The translations under genes were made by a program, and so were the position numbers. Of a DNA stretch of 64,000 nucleotides, positions 25,947 through 34,656 are shown in pieces (the first letter of the stretch is position 1; each line of letters opens with the position of its first letter). The stretch lies in assembly GCA_023404955.1 (NCBI GenBank), contig JAEXZY010000143.1, positions 16,093-80,092 on the forward strand. Reading direction: 5' to 3'. This DNA is from Actinomycetes bacterium. Lineage in GTDB: Bacteria; Actinomycetota; Actinomycetes; Mycobacteriales; Mycobacteriaceae. The notes beneath the pieces are model-generated. The model saw only the letters and a list, made by a program, of their open reading frames with translations. It ran no database searches and was not told the DNA's origin.

Positions 25947-26432
25947 ATGCCCGTCACCGATGTCCGCCACGATGTGGACGCGCGCAGCCTGACCATCGTC
26001 GCCGACTTCGCCGCGCCGGTCGAGCGCATCTGGCAGATCTACGCTGATCCGCGTCAGCTCGAGAAGATCTGGGGCCCACCGGAATACCCGGCGACGGTGG
26101 TCGACCACGATCTGCGTCCCGGTGGTCGGGTCACCTACTACATGACGGGGCCGGAGGGGGAGAAGTACGCCGGCTACTGGGACGTCACCGCGGTCGACCA
26201 ACCGCACGGGTTCAGCTTCGACGACGGCTTCGCCGAGCCCGACTTCACGCCGAAAACCGATCTGCCGGTGTCCAAGAACGTGTTCACGTTCACCGATCGC
26301 GACGGTGGCACCCGCGCGACCTACGTCAGCACCTACGCCTCGGCCGAGGCGCTGCAGCAGGTGCTCGACATGGGCATGATCGAGGGCGCTACGTCGGCGA
26401 TCAACCAGATCGACGGTCTGGTCGGAGCCTGA
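25947..26432 (+). CDS. SRPBCC / AHSA1 family (START-like) protein
   Basis: A 161-aa Bet v 1-fold protein with a hydrophobic ligand cavity: N-terminal LTIVADFAAPVERIWQIYAD, WGPPEYPATVVDHDLRPGG, and a C-terminal amphipathic helix. ATG 25947 is chosen because GAGAGGA sits 6 bp upstream; ATG 25941 overlaps the ArsR stop. It forms a two-gene operon with ArsR. Ligand unknown; such pairs are common in actinobacteria. Confidence 0.85.
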   Translation: MPVTDVRHDVDARSLTIVADFAAPVERIWQIYADPRQLEKIWGPPEYPATVVDHDLRPGGRVTYYMTGPEGEKYAGYWDVTAVDQPHGFSFDDGFAEPDFTPKTDLPVSKNVFTFTDRDGGTRATYVSTYASAEALQQVLDMGMIEGATSAINQIDGLVGA

Positions 26433-26436
26433 CGCG

Positions 26437-26904
26437 TCAGACGAGTCCGGTGGCGTCGAACATCCAGGACATGTCCGCGGTTGCGAAGTTCTCGAGCCAG
26501 CTGGGCGGGGCGTGGTTGCTCAGTGCCCCCATGTCCCAGTAGTCCTTCCACAGCGCGACCTTGCCGTCGATCACCCGGTGCACCGACACGAACTGCAGGA
26601 CCGCAGATTCCCCTGTCTCCCAACGCCATTCCTCGTGATGCTCGTACATCACGTCGCTGCCGTTGCTGACCATCAGGCCGGGAAAGTTCTGGTAGGACGC
26701 CAGCGGTTCCAGGCCGATCTTGAGCCGCTTGACGATGTCGACCGGTCCGCGCGCGGCAGCGGCCGGGCCGACCGGCACGTCGAGGTAGATGCAGTAGTCG
26801 CTCAGGGTGCCCATCACCGCGTCCCAGTCCCGCGCCGAGAGGGCCTCCCACAGGGTCCCCACGGTCTGTTCGACCGACGTCCCGACGGTCTGCTCAGCCG
26901 ACAC
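26437..26904 (-). CDS. SnoaL-like / limonene-epoxide-hydrolase-fold protein
   Basis: A 155-aa NTF2-like protein: LWEALSARDWDAVMGTLSDYCIYLDVPVG, MYEHHEEWRW and HRVIDGKVALWKDYWDMGAL are typical of SnoaL-like/epoxide hydrolase-like folds. A catalytic Asp/Arg set cannot be assigned with certainty. GTG 26904 overlaps the end of the upstream amidohydrolase by 11 bp, so the two are probably co-transcribed. Substrate unknown. Confidence 0.78.
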   Translation of the reverse strand: MSAEQTVGTSVEQTVGTLWEALSARDWDAVMGTLSDYCIYLDVPVGPAAAARGPVDIVKRLKIGLEPLASYQNFPGLMVSNGSDVMYEHHEEWRWETGESAVLQFVSVHRVIDGKVALWKDYWDMGALSNHAPPSWLENFATADMSWMFDATGLV

Positions 26905-28696
26905 GCGTCAACTCCTCGGACGAGGCCGGCAACGCCCGGACGCGGTGCGCGGCCCGCAGGAACCGACCGGTGCGCTGGGTGCCGACGAGGTCGGTCAGCG
27001 CACCGTCGCGAAACACCGCGCGCCCGCCGACGAGCACCGCGGTCACCGTCTCGTCGTTGCGATTGACCATGCGCGGCAGATCGCCGTACTGCTCGACCGG
27101 CGACTCGGCGTAGCGGTCGAGGGACTCGTCGAGACGTTCGGGGTCGATCACGACGACGTCGGCGCGGTCGCCGATTCGCAGGTGACCGGCATCGATGCGA
27201 TACCAGTCCGCCAGTTCTCCGGTGAGCCGGTGCACCGCCTGCTCGACGGTCATGAACGGCCTGCCCGCGCGCTCGGCGTCACGGACGTGCCGCAGCAGCC
27301 GCAACCCCATGTTGTAGAACGCCATGTTGCGCAGATGGGCGCCGGCATCCGAGAAACCCATCTGCACACCGGGATCGCGCGCCAGGGCTTTGAGCACCTC
27401 CGGCCGGTGGTTGGAGATCGTGGTGCGCCACCGCAGCGCCGTGCCGTGTTCGAGCACCAGGTCGAGGAACGCGTCCACGGGATGCAGGCCGCCGCGATCC
27501 TTGCCGACCTGACCGAACGACTTGCCGATCACCGAAGTGTCGGGACAGTCCACGATCTCGGCGTCGAAGAAGTCCCGATGCCACACCCGCATGCCGAACT
27601 TGGCGTCGTAGTCGCGACGGAACCTGCGCCGGTAGTTCTCGTCGCGCAGCAGAGCGTTGCGCTCCACCTCGTCGCGCAGGTGCAGGGCGGCCGCGCCGGC
27701 GCCGAACTCCTCGAAGATCACCAGATCGATACCGTCGGCGTACACCTCGAACGGGACCGGCAGGTGCTGCCAGCGGAAATCCCCGCCCAAGCTGTTGACC
27801 ACCTTGGCGAGCGGGCCCAGGATCTTGACCGCCACCGGGTTGGACTTGACGTCCGCGGCGGACAGCAGGCTGGTCTTGAGCGGATTGCGGATGATGCCCA
27901 GGGACTGGAACGCCTGGGAGCCGATGTTGAACGGGTTCTCGATGTCGGGTCCGGACTGCAGGACCCGCCCGGCGCGCCGCAGCAGCGCCTTGAGCCGGCG
28001 CAACTCCCGCGGTTTGGCGTAGGTCGAGGGCAGCGTTCGCGAGCGGCAGACCTCCCCATCGAGCTTGTCGAAAAGCAACTGCTGGGAAGACATTCCGACG
28101 AATCCGGCGCGCAACGCCTCGGCGAGCATGCTCTCCATTCGCGCCTGCTCGGCCCTGGTGGGCCGCTCGTGCGAGCGGGTGGCGCGATCGAGGCCCATCA
28201 CCGCGGCGCGCATGTCGGAGTGCCCGATGAACGCGGCGACATTGGGCCCGAGTGGACGGTCTTCCAGCGCGGCGATGTACTCCTCGCCATTGCGCCAGGT
28301 CTTGTGCTGCTCGATGGCCGCGACCACGTGCTGGCGGGGGATCGCCTCGACCCGGCCGAAGATGTCGCCGGCGTCGCCTCCGTCAACGTAGACGGTGGAC
28401 AGCGAACACGAGCCGAGCAGCACGGTGGTTACCCCGTGGCGCAGTGACTCGGACAGCGCGGGCCCGCCGAGCACCTCGACGTCGTAGTGGGTGTGGATGT
28501 CGAGCATGCCGGGCAGCACCCATTTACCTGTCGCATCGATCACCTGGGCGCAGTCCGCGTCGGCGAGGTCGTCCTCCGAGATCGCCGCGACGTGGCCGTC
28601 TTGGATCGCGATGGTGCGCACCGCGGACGGGGCGGCGGTGCCGTCGAACCAGCGACCGTTGCGGATGATCGTGTCGTAGCTCACAGTGCTGCTCAC
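26894..28696 (-). CDS. N-acyl-D-amino-acid deacylase-like amidohydrolase
   Basis: A 600-aa metal-dependent amidohydrolase of the D-aminoacylase family, similar in type to Rv2913c. Visible elements are the N-terminal beta sandwich (DTIIRNGRWFDG), the metal ligands LDIHTHYD (near residue 70), FIGHSDMR and HLPVP, and the late GFSDAGAH Asp. It would hydrolyse an N-acyl D-amino acid or a cyclic amide. The start is uncertain: GTG 28696 (preferred, GGGGAC upstream) or GTG 28684. It shares a 93-bp divergent promoter region with the lipoprotein gene on the other strand. Confidence 0.85.
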   Translation of the reverse strand: MSSTVSYDTIIRNGRWFDGTAAPSAVRTIAIQDGHVAAISEDDLADADCAQVIDATGKWVLPGMLDIHTHYDVEVLGGPALSESLRHGVTTVLLGSCSLSTVYVDGGDAGDIFGRVEAIPRQHVVAAIEQHKTWRNGEEYIAALEDRPLGPNVAAFIGHSDMRAAVMGLDRATRSHERPTRAEQARMESMLAEALRAGFVGMSSQQLLFDKLDGEVCRSRTLPSTYAKPRELRRLKALLRRAGRVLQSGPDIENPFNIGSQAFQSLGIIRNPLKTSLLSAADVKSNPVAVKILGPLAKVVNSLGGDFRWQHLPVPFEVYADGIDLVIFEEFGAGAAALHLRDEVERNALLRDENYRRRFRRDYDAKFGMRVWHRDFFDAEIVDCPDTSVIGKSFGQVGKDRGGLHPVDAFLDLVLEHGTALRWRTTISNHRPEVLKALARDPGVQMGFSDAGAHLRNMAFYNMGLRLLRHVRDAERAGRPFMTVEQAVHRLTGELADWYRIDAGHLRIGDRADVVVIDPERLDESLDRYAESPVEQYGDLPRMVNRNDETVTAVLVGGRAVFRDGALTDLVGTQRTGRFLRAAHRVRALPASSEELTRVG

Positions 28697-28789
28697 GTCC
28701 CCATCGAACAGGGCGCCACGACAGGTGTCAACGACATCGTGAACACTTTCACCAAAATGTCTACCCGACCGCGGCGCATAATCGAGAAG

Positions 28790-29731
28790 GTGACGCCGCT
28801 GCAGCGCTACATCGCCGAGGAAATCGCCACCGACCACGTCGACGGCCTGCTGTCCCGCCGGGAAGCGCTACGCCGGCTCGCGCTACTGGGGGTGAGCGCG
28901 GCCAGCGCATCGGCCCTGATCGCCGCGTGCGCCGACAACGCCGGAGCGCCTACGTCCACCACATCCGAGGAGTCCAGCCCGGCAGGCTCGGCCGGCACGC
29001 CGCAGTCGAGCTCGCCGCCCCGGCGCGAACCGCCGGGACAGGCCGCGGCGCTGCCGACCGCGCCGGTGACCTGGGCCGGTCCCGCGGGACAACTTCAGGG
29101 TGCCTGGGCAGAGGCAGAGAACCCGCGCGGCGGCATCCTGGTCATCCACGAGAACAAGGGCCTCACCGACTGGGTGCGGTCGGTCGCCGGCCGGCTCGCG
29201 GGCGCGGGCTACTCGGCCCTGGCCGTCGACCTGCTGTCGGGCCGCGGCGGCACCGCCACGTTCACCGACCCCGCGGCCGCCACCGCCGCACTCGGCGAGC
29301 GTCCGCCCGCCGACATGGTGGCCGATCTGCAGTCCGGCATTGCCGAGGTCGCGCGCCGCACCCCCGGCCGCAAGCTCGCCGCGATCGGGTTCTGCATGGG
29401 CGGCGGGCTGGTGTGGCGGCTGCTCGACGCGGGGGTTCCGCAGCTCGCCGCGGCGTTCCCGTTCTACGGACCCACCCCCGATGACCCCGACTTCTCGAAG
29501 TCTGCCGGGGTCGCCGTTCTCGGCTTCTACGGCGCGCTCGACCAGCGGGTCAACGCCACCGAACCGGCCGCCCGCGCCGCGCTCGAAAAAGCCGGACTGG
29601 TCCACGAACTCGTCACCGAGCCGGGCGCCAACCACGCCTTCTTCAACGACACGGGGGAGCGTTTCGACCAGACGGCGGCCGACGACGCCTGGCGCCGCAC
29701 GCTCGACTGGCTCGTCGTCCACGTCGGCTGA
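28790..29731 (+). CDS. dienelactone hydrolase family lipoprotein with Tat-type signal
   Basis: A 313-aa alpha/beta hydrolase exported to the cell envelope. The N-terminus has twin arginines (SRREALRRLALLG, residues 22-34), a hydrophobic stretch and the lipobox LIAAC with Cys47. A Ser/Thr/Pro-rich linker leads to a DLH domain: ENKGL, the nucleophile motif GFCMGGG, and His in GANHAFFND. A Cys nucleophile is characteristic of DLH. GTG 28790 follows GAGAAG; ATG 28757 would add 11 residues. DLH enzymes are usually cytosolic, so surface placement is unusual. Substrate unknown. Confidence 0.85.
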   Translation: MTPLQRYIAEEIATDHVDGLLSRREALRRLALLGVSAASASALIAACADNAGAPTSTTSEESSPAGSAGTPQSSSPPRREPPGQAAALPTAPVTWAGPAGQLQGAWAEAENPRGGILVIHENKGLTDWVRSVAGRLAGAGYSALAVDLLSGRGGTATFTDPAAATAALGERPPADMVADLQSGIAEVARRTPGRKLAAIGFCMGGGLVWRLLDAGVPQLAAAFPFYGPTPDDPDFSKSAGVAVLGFYGALDQRVNATEPAARAALEKAGLVHELVTEPGANHAFFNDTGERFDQTAADDAWRRTLDWLVVHVG

Positions 29732-29806
29732 CCCCGTCGACCGCTGTTCGGCAACGCGCCACCTCGCCGTCGGCTTCTCCACATCCGGGCAGGCTCTGAT
29801 GCCACC

Positions 29807-30913
29807 ATGCGGGTCGTCCAGGTGGCCAACTTCTACGGACCCCGATCCGGTGGCCTGCGCACCGCGGTCGACCGGCTCGGGGCGGAGTACCGCGCCGCCG
29901 GACACGACGTGTTCCTCGTCGTCCCCGGCTCGCGCCGAGAATGGACCACCACCGAGACCGGTGTCGTGCGCATCACGCTGCCCGCCTTCGAGATTCCCTT
30001 CACCGGGGGATACCGCGCGGCGTCACCCCGGCCCGTGACGGCGCTTCTCGAGGCGCTGCGACCGGATGCGCTCGAGGTGTCCGACCGGCTGACGCTGCGC
30101 TCGCTGGGTCCGTGGGGCCGTCGCCGCGGGGTGTCCACGGTGATGATCTCCCACGAGCGGCTCGACCGGCTGGTGGGCCAGATGCTGCCCGCGCGGTGGG
30201 CTGAAGCGGTGGCTGACACCGCCAATCGCCGGACGGCCGGCAATTACGACGTGGTGGTGTGCACGACGACGTTCGCGCGGCAGGAGTTCGACCGCATCGG
30301 TGCGACGAATGCCGTGACCGTGCCCCTCGGAGTCGATCTCGACCAATTCCACCCGCGGCACCGCTCGGCGGCAGTGCGGGCGCGGTGGGCCGGTGCCGGA
30401 CAGACGCTGCTGGTGCACTGTGGCCGGCTCTCGATCGAGAAGCATCCGCATCGGAGCATCGATGCCGTTGCCGCCCTGCGTGATTCGGGCGTCGATGCCC
30501 GCCTGGTGGTGGTCGGGGAAGGCCCGCTGCGGGCTCGTCTGGAACGACAGGCTCGGGGGCTTCCAGTCGACTTCACCGGATTCGTGGGGTGCCGTGACAC
30601 CGTGGCGGCAATACTGGCCAGTGCCGACGTCGCGCTCGCTCCCGGCCCGCACGAGACCTTCGGCCTGGCCGCGCTCGAAGCGCTCGCGTGCGGAACGCCG
30701 GCGGTGGTGTCGCGGACCTCCGCACTCGCCGAGATCCTCACCCAGGACAGCGGCGCCGTGGCAGACAACGATCCACGCGCGATCGCACACGCCGTCACCG
30801 CGGTGATCAACCGGCCCGAAGGCCACCGCAGGCACAGCGCCCGGCGCCGGGCCGAGCAGTTCACCTGGCCCCGTTCGGCGGCCGGGATGCTCAGCGCGCT
30901 GCGTCTGCACTGA
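29807..30913 (+). CDS. pimC: GT4 glycosyltransferase, PimC-like alpha-mannosyltransferase
   Basis: A 368-aa GT-B fold retaining glycosyltransferase. The N-terminus MRVVQVANFYGPRSGGLRTA, the GRLSIEKHPHRSIDAV donor-site Lys region and the EX7E motif (ETFGLAALE, residues ~284-292) are present. As I recall it, the sequence closely parallels PimC of M. tuberculosis CDC1551, which adds a mannose to phosphatidylinositol mannosides. That would place it at the cytoplasmic face of the membrane with GDP-mannose as donor. MgtA (Rv0557)-type mannosyltransferase is the main alternative. No other PIM gene is adjacent. Confidence 0.78.
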   Translation: MRVVQVANFYGPRSGGLRTAVDRLGAEYRAAGHDVFLVVPGSRREWTTTETGVVRITLPAFEIPFTGGYRAASPRPVTALLEALRPDALEVSDRLTLRSLGPWGRRRGVSTVMISHERLDRLVGQMLPARWAEAVADTANRRTAGNYDVVVCTTTFARQEFDRIGATNAVTVPLGVDLDQFHPRHRSAAVRARWAGAGQTLLVHCGRLSIEKHPHRSIDAVAALRDSGVDARLVVVGEGPLRARLERQARGLPVDFTGFVGCRDTVAAILASADVALAPGPHETFGLAALEALACGTPAVVSRTSALAEILTQDSGAVADNDPRAIAHAVTAVINRPEGHRRHSARRRAEQFTWPRSAAGMLSALRLH

Positions 30914-30924
30914 GACCGGCCGGC

Positions 30925-30950
30925 GGTTTAGCGCCGCGACGGCCCGGGCA
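30925..30950 (+). promoter_or_regulatory. SigF-like promoter
   Basis: GGTTT (30925-30929), 16-bp spacer, GGGCA (30946-30950); the mycobacterial SigF consensus is GGTTT-N15-17-GGGTA. One mismatch. It points at the membrane coiled-coil gene starting at 31013. Confidence 0.5.
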
Positions 30951-31012
30951 TCCGAGCCCTTATTGATGGGGTCGTCAACGTCGTGCGATCCCACGCGAGC
31001 TGAGGAGCCGTC

Positions 31013-31507
31013 ATGGACAGCAACAACACCGTCTGGATCGTGGTGGCAGTGGTCGCCGCGATCCTTGTGATCGCGGCGATCGTGCTCGCCGCGCGCAAGT
31101 CCCGCAACAAGCGCCGCGCAGCCGAAGCCGACCGCATCCGTGAAGAAGTTCACCACGACAGCCAGCGCGTGCAGCGTCAGGCCACGCTGGTGGAGGAGAC
31201 CGAGGCCAAGGCCCGCGCCGCCCAGGCCGAGGCCGACGCCAAGGCAGCCGAGGCCGCCCGGTTGGCCGACACCGCTGCGGGCCGTCGCGACGCGCTGACC
31301 AGCTCTCAGCAGCACCTCGACGCGCGCCGCGAGCACGCCGACAAGCTCGATCCGCGGGTCCGTCGCTCGGACACCGACGTCACCGCTGACGACAACGGCG
31401 CGGTGGCCGGGGGTCGACACAGCAGCCGCGACGACGAGGTTCGTGCGGCCGACCGGGGTGTCGAGCACGAGACGCATCGCGTCGCCCCGGACGCCCGCAG
31501 GAACTGA
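31013..31507 (+). CDS. membrane-anchored coiled-coil protein (hypothetical)
   Basis: A 164-aa protein with one N-terminal TM helix (residues ~7-28), a basic stretch (ARKSRNKRRAAEADR), then a highly charged Ala/Glu/Gln-rich region (residues ~40-115) predicted to form a long coiled coil and a disordered acidic tail. ATG 31013 has the strong site GAGGAG. Similar proteins are common in mycobacteria without known function. A SigF-like promoter upstream suggests stress or stationary-phase expression (inference). Confidence 0.78.
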   Translation: MDSNNTVWIVVAVVAAILVIAAIVLAARKSRNKRRAAEADRIREEVHHDSQRVQRQATLVEETEAKARAAQAEADAKAAEAARLADTAAGRRDALTSSQQHLDARREHADKLDPRVRRSDTDVTADDNGAVAGGRHSSRDDEVRAADRGVEHETHRVAPDARRN

Positions 31508-31514
31508 CGCCCGG

Positions 31515-32828
31515 TCAGACGGTCCAGACGACCGGCAACCGCTTGATGCCGTGGATGAACGCCGACTGCAATCGGTCGGGTTCACCGACAGCGCGCAGAT
31601 CGGGCACGGCGCGGTGCAGTTCCTCGAACGCCACGGTGATCTCCCGGCGGGCCAGGTTGGCGCCCAGGCAGAAGTGCGCTCCGCCGCCTCCGAACCCCAG
31701 GTGTGGGTTCGGGTGGCGTCGCACGTCGAAGGTCCACGGATCGGAGAACTTCGTCTCGTCGCGGTTGGCCGAGCCGTACCACAGGGTGACCTTGTCGCCG
31801 GCCGCGATCCGCACGCCACTCAGCTCCACATCGCGGGTGGCCGTGCGCCGCATGTAGGCCACCGGTGACGCCCACCGCACGATCTCCTCGACGGCGGTCG
31901 GCGCGATGGCCGAGTAGTCGGACCACCACAGATCGCGCTGCTCGGGGTAGCGGCTCAGCGCCAGCACGCCGTGGCTGATCGCGTTGCGGGTGGTCTCGTT
32001 GCCTGCCACGACGAGCAGGATGAAGAAGGACGCGACCTCGGCCGACGTGAGGCGTTCGCCGTCGAGTTCGGCGGCGACCAGGGCCGTGGTCAGGTCGTCG
32101 GCGGGATTGTCGCGCCGGTCGTCGGCCAGTGCGGTGGCATACGCCCCGATGGCCATCGCGACCGAGACGAATTCCTCGAAGTCGGTCGCGATGTCGGGGT
32201 CCCCGAAACCGAGGATCACGTTGGTCCAGTGGAAGACGCGCTGATGGTCCGACTCGGGGATGCCCATCATGTCGCAGATGATCTGCAGCGGCAGCGGCCC
32301 GGAGAACTCGGCCACCAGATCGGCCCGGCCCTCCGGATGCGCGGCCACCATGTCGGCTACCAGCCGAGCCGCCCGCGCACGCACCGAATCTTCGATCAGG
32401 GCAAGCACTTTCGGGGTGAACGCGCTGCGCACGATGTTGCGCAGCCGGGTGTGCCGCGGATCGTCCATCGCGATCATCGAGCCGAAGTACTCAGCCAACT
32501 CCGGTGACTGGTCTCCGATCACGATGCCGCCGGCCGAGCTGAAGATCTCCGGATGCCTGCTGGCGTAGAACACGTCGTCGTAGCGGGTGAGCGCCCAGTG
32601 CCCAGCGACCTCGGCCTCCCCGTCGGGGCCCTCCGCCATGAACGCGTCGAAGAAGCGGACGGGTGCGTCCCGGCGCAGCGTCGCGAACGCGCCGTCACGG
32701 ACGTCGTCGTCGAGTCCCCAGAACTCCCACGATCCCAGGTCGGCGTCCGCCAGCGCGATGTCGGGCGGGGGAGTGCCGTTCACCCGGGTCATGTCCGCGA
32801 GATCGGTGTCGAGTTCGGGGCTGCCCAT
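31515..32828 (-). CDS. cytochrome P450
   Basis: A 437-aa soluble bacterial P450. The I-helix oxygen-activation motif VVAGNETTRN (near residue 275), the ExxR (EEIVR near 315) and the heme-binding loop FGGGGAHFCLGANLARRE with its Cys thiolate are all present. The heme loop and overall look place it near the CYP124/125/142 and CYP189-type mycobacterial families that oxidise lipids and sterols, but I cannot assign a subfamily. No ferredoxin gene is adjacent. The gene lies just downstream of a small conserved gene on the same strand. Confidence 0.92.
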   Translation of the reverse strand: MGSPELDTDLADMTRVNGTPPPDIALADADLGSWEFWGLDDDVRDGAFATLRRDAPVRFFDAFMAEGPDGEAEVAGHWALTRYDDVFYASRHPEIFSSAGGIVIGDQSPELAEYFGSMIAMDDPRHTRLRNIVRSAFTPKVLALIEDSVRARAARLVADMVAAHPEGRADLVAEFSGPLPLQIICDMMGIPESDHQRVFHWTNVILGFGDPDIATDFEEFVSVAMAIGAYATALADDRRDNPADDLTTALVAAELDGERLTSAEVASFFILLVVAGNETTRNAISHGVLALSRYPEQRDLWWSDYSAIAPTAVEEIVRWASPVAYMRRTATRDVELSGVRIAAGDKVTLWYGSANRDETKFSDPWTFDVRRHPNPHLGFGGGGAHFCLGANLARREITVAFEELHRAVPDLRAVGEPDRLQSAFIHGIKRLPVVWTV

Positions 32829-32845
32829 GCATCCCGAGCGTAGCG

Positions 32846-33241
32846 TCAGGGCCGCGCTTCATGGCCCTTTCTGCCCTGGGTGCGGCGGTCCTCCTTCATC
32901 CGCGCCTCGTGCAGGTGGCGTTGGCCCCCGACCAGCTCGTCGCGGATGCTCTTCTCCTGGTCGCGCACGACATTCCAGTAGACGTCCTCGAACTCCTCGA
33001 TGATCTGGAACGTCCACCGCCCCTCGAGCACGTTGCGCCCGACCACCTCGGTCTCCAACCGCTCGGCGACATCGTCGTGGCCCGCGTCGCGCAGCGCGTC
33101 GCACGCCTCACCCATCAGCAGATCCGCCCGGCCCATCAGCTGGTGGAACGAATACAGATGTCCCCGTGCACGCTCCACCCACTCCAGCGCTTCGGTCACC
33201 TTGCCGACGGCGTCGACCGTGGCGTCACTTGCGTCAGTCAC
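32846..33241 (-). CDS. conserved actinobacterial helical protein
   Basis: A 131-aa mainly helical, hydrophilic protein (GTG start 33241) with no recognised catalytic motif. Blocks such as ALEWVERARGHLYSFHQLMGRAD and EGRWTFQIIEEFEDVYW look conserved and have good coding character. It is 17 bp upstream of the P450 on the same strand and may be co-transcribed. Function unknown. Confidence 0.75.
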   Translation of the reverse strand: MTDASDATVDAVGKVTEALEWVERARGHLYSFHQLMGRADLLMGEACDALRDAGHDDVAERLETEVVGRNVLEGRWTFQIIEEFEDVYWNVVRDQEKSIRDELVGGQRHLHEARMKEDRRTQGRKGHEARP

Positions 33242-33312
33242 GTCGGCGAAGTACCCACCTCGCCCCGCGAGAATCCCCCCGGTTCTGTCGAGAATCTGAC
33301 AGCTCGGAATCG

Positions 33313-33531
33313 TTACCGGTCGAAGTCGTCGTCGATCGGAACCTCGATGGTCTGCTCGATCAGATCGGCCTCACTGGCCTGCCAGTCCCGCTCGTCGGCC
33401 ACCCGATCAGCGTCTCGGAAGACGTCGTCTGCGGGCTCGTCGGCAGCCTCGCTGGGGTCGGCAGGAGCTCGCTGCTCGGCCACGTCGGCTTCGGGAGCGT
33501 CGTCGAACGGGTCGTCCTGGGGTCTCGTCAC
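33313..33531 (-). CDS. small acidic conserved protein
   Basis: A 72-aa strongly acidic, Ala/Asp/Glu-rich protein, probably disordered. GTG 33531 is preceded by GGAGG at 9 bp, which supports translation. No domain is recognisable. It lies 71 bp upstream of the 131-aa gene on the same strand. Confidence 0.7.
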   Translation of the reverse strand: MTRPQDDPFDDAPEADVAEQRAPADPSEAADEPADDVFRDADRVADERDWQASEADLIEQTIEVPIDDDFDR

Positions 33532-33738
33532 GGCGGGTTACCTCCGACGGTCGTAGGGCGGTTCGGCGGTCTCCCCACGATAGTTCGCCGCGCACGAGGG
33601 CACACGGGCCCGCCCGGCGATTCACGGTCATCCGGCGCGCTCGGGTACTGTGCAGAGCAACTTTCGCCCCGGACGAGACAGGCCCTCGAAGACGCTGGGG
33701 CCACCCTCGCAAGCACTCGAGATTCAAAGGTCAGTGAT

Positions 33739-34623
33739 TTGCCAGACACCACCAACGGAACCCAGGATCTGACTCCGCATTTCGAGGACGTCCAGTCGCA
33801 CTACGACCTGTCGGACGACTTCTACCGGCTGTTCCTGGATCCCACGCAGACCTACAGCTGCGCCTACTTCGAGCGCGACGACATGACGCTCGAGGAAGCC
33901 CAGCTGGCCAAGATCGACCTTTCGCTGGGCAAGCTCGGCCTCGAGCCCGGCATGACGCTGCTCGACGTCGGCTGCGGCTGGGGCGCGACCATCAAGCGGG
34001 CGGTCGAGAAGTACGACGTGAACGTGGTCGGCCTGACGCTGAGCCGCAACCAGCAGGCTCACGTGCAGAAGGTCCTCGACGGTCTCGACAGCCCACGCAG
34101 CAAGCGCGTGCTGCTGCAGGGCTGGGAACAATTCCACGAGCCGGTGGATCGCATCGTGTCGATCGGCGCGTTCGAGCACTTCGGCCGTGACCGCTACGAC
34201 GAGTTCTTCAGCCGGGCCTACGACGTGTTGCCCGCCGACGGCGTGATGATGCTGCACACGATCGTCAAGCCGGACGACGACGAGTTCGCCGCGAGGAATC
34301 TGCCGGTCACGATGACCAAGATCAGGTTCTTCAAGTTCATCATGGACGAGATCTTCCCCGGCGGCGATCTTCCGCAGCCGGTGAAGGTCAAGAGCCACGC
34401 CACCAAGGCCGGCTTCGGCGTCGGCCTCGTTCAGCCGCTGCGGCTGCACTACGCGCGCACGCTGGACCTGTGGGCCGCCGCGCTCGAGGCCAACAAGGAC
34501 CAGGCCATCGCGATCCAGTCCGAAGAGGTCTACGAGCGCTACATGAAGTACCTGACCGGGTGCGCCGACCTGTTCCGCGACGGCTACACCGACATCTGCC
34601 AGTTCACGCTCACCAAGAGCTGA
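33739..34623 (+). CDS. cyclopropane/mycolic acid S-adenosylmethionine methyltransferase
   Basis: A 294-aa SAM-dependent methyltransferase of the CmaA/MmaA/PcaA family that modifies meromycolate chains. Family stretches are intact: HYDLSDDFYRLFLDPTQTYSC, the SAM loop LLDVGCGWGAT (near residue 70), VDRIVSIGAFEHFG and the C-terminal EEVYERYMKYLTGCADLFR. The region after the HTI motif (residues ~175-215) is unlike CmaA1, MmaA2 or PcaA as I remember them, so the exact modification is open. The start is probably TTG 33739, eight bases after AAAGG. Confidence 0.9.
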   Translation: MPDTTNGTQDLTPHFEDVQSHYDLSDDFYRLFLDPTQTYSCAYFERDDMTLEEAQLAKIDLSLGKLGLEPGMTLLDVGCGWGATIKRAVEKYDVNVVGLTLSRNQQAHVQKVLDGLDSPRSKRVLLQGWEQFHEPVDRIVSIGAFEHFGRDRYDEFFSRAYDVLPADGVMMLHTIVKPDDDEFAARNLPVTMTKIRFFKFIMDEIFPGGDLPQPVKVKSHATKAGFGVGLVQPLRLHYARTLDLWAAALEANKDQAIAIQSEEVYERYMKYLTGCADLFRDGYTDICQFTLTKS

Positions 34624-34628
34624 TCAGG

Positions 34629-34656
34629 GCTTCAGGTAGGACGCTTCAGGTAGGAC
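34629..34656. repeat. 14-bp tandem duplication at ureohydrolase 3' end
   Basis: GCTTCAGGTAGGAC occurs twice in tandem. Because 14 is not a multiple of three it changes the C-terminus of the minus-strand gene from …YLKP to …YLKRPT. Confidence 0.85.

Noticed and set aside
26807..28447. 546-codon plus-strand frame opposite the N-acyl-D-amino-acid deacylase
   Set aside because: Antisense shadow; the opposite strand has clear metal-ligand motifs.
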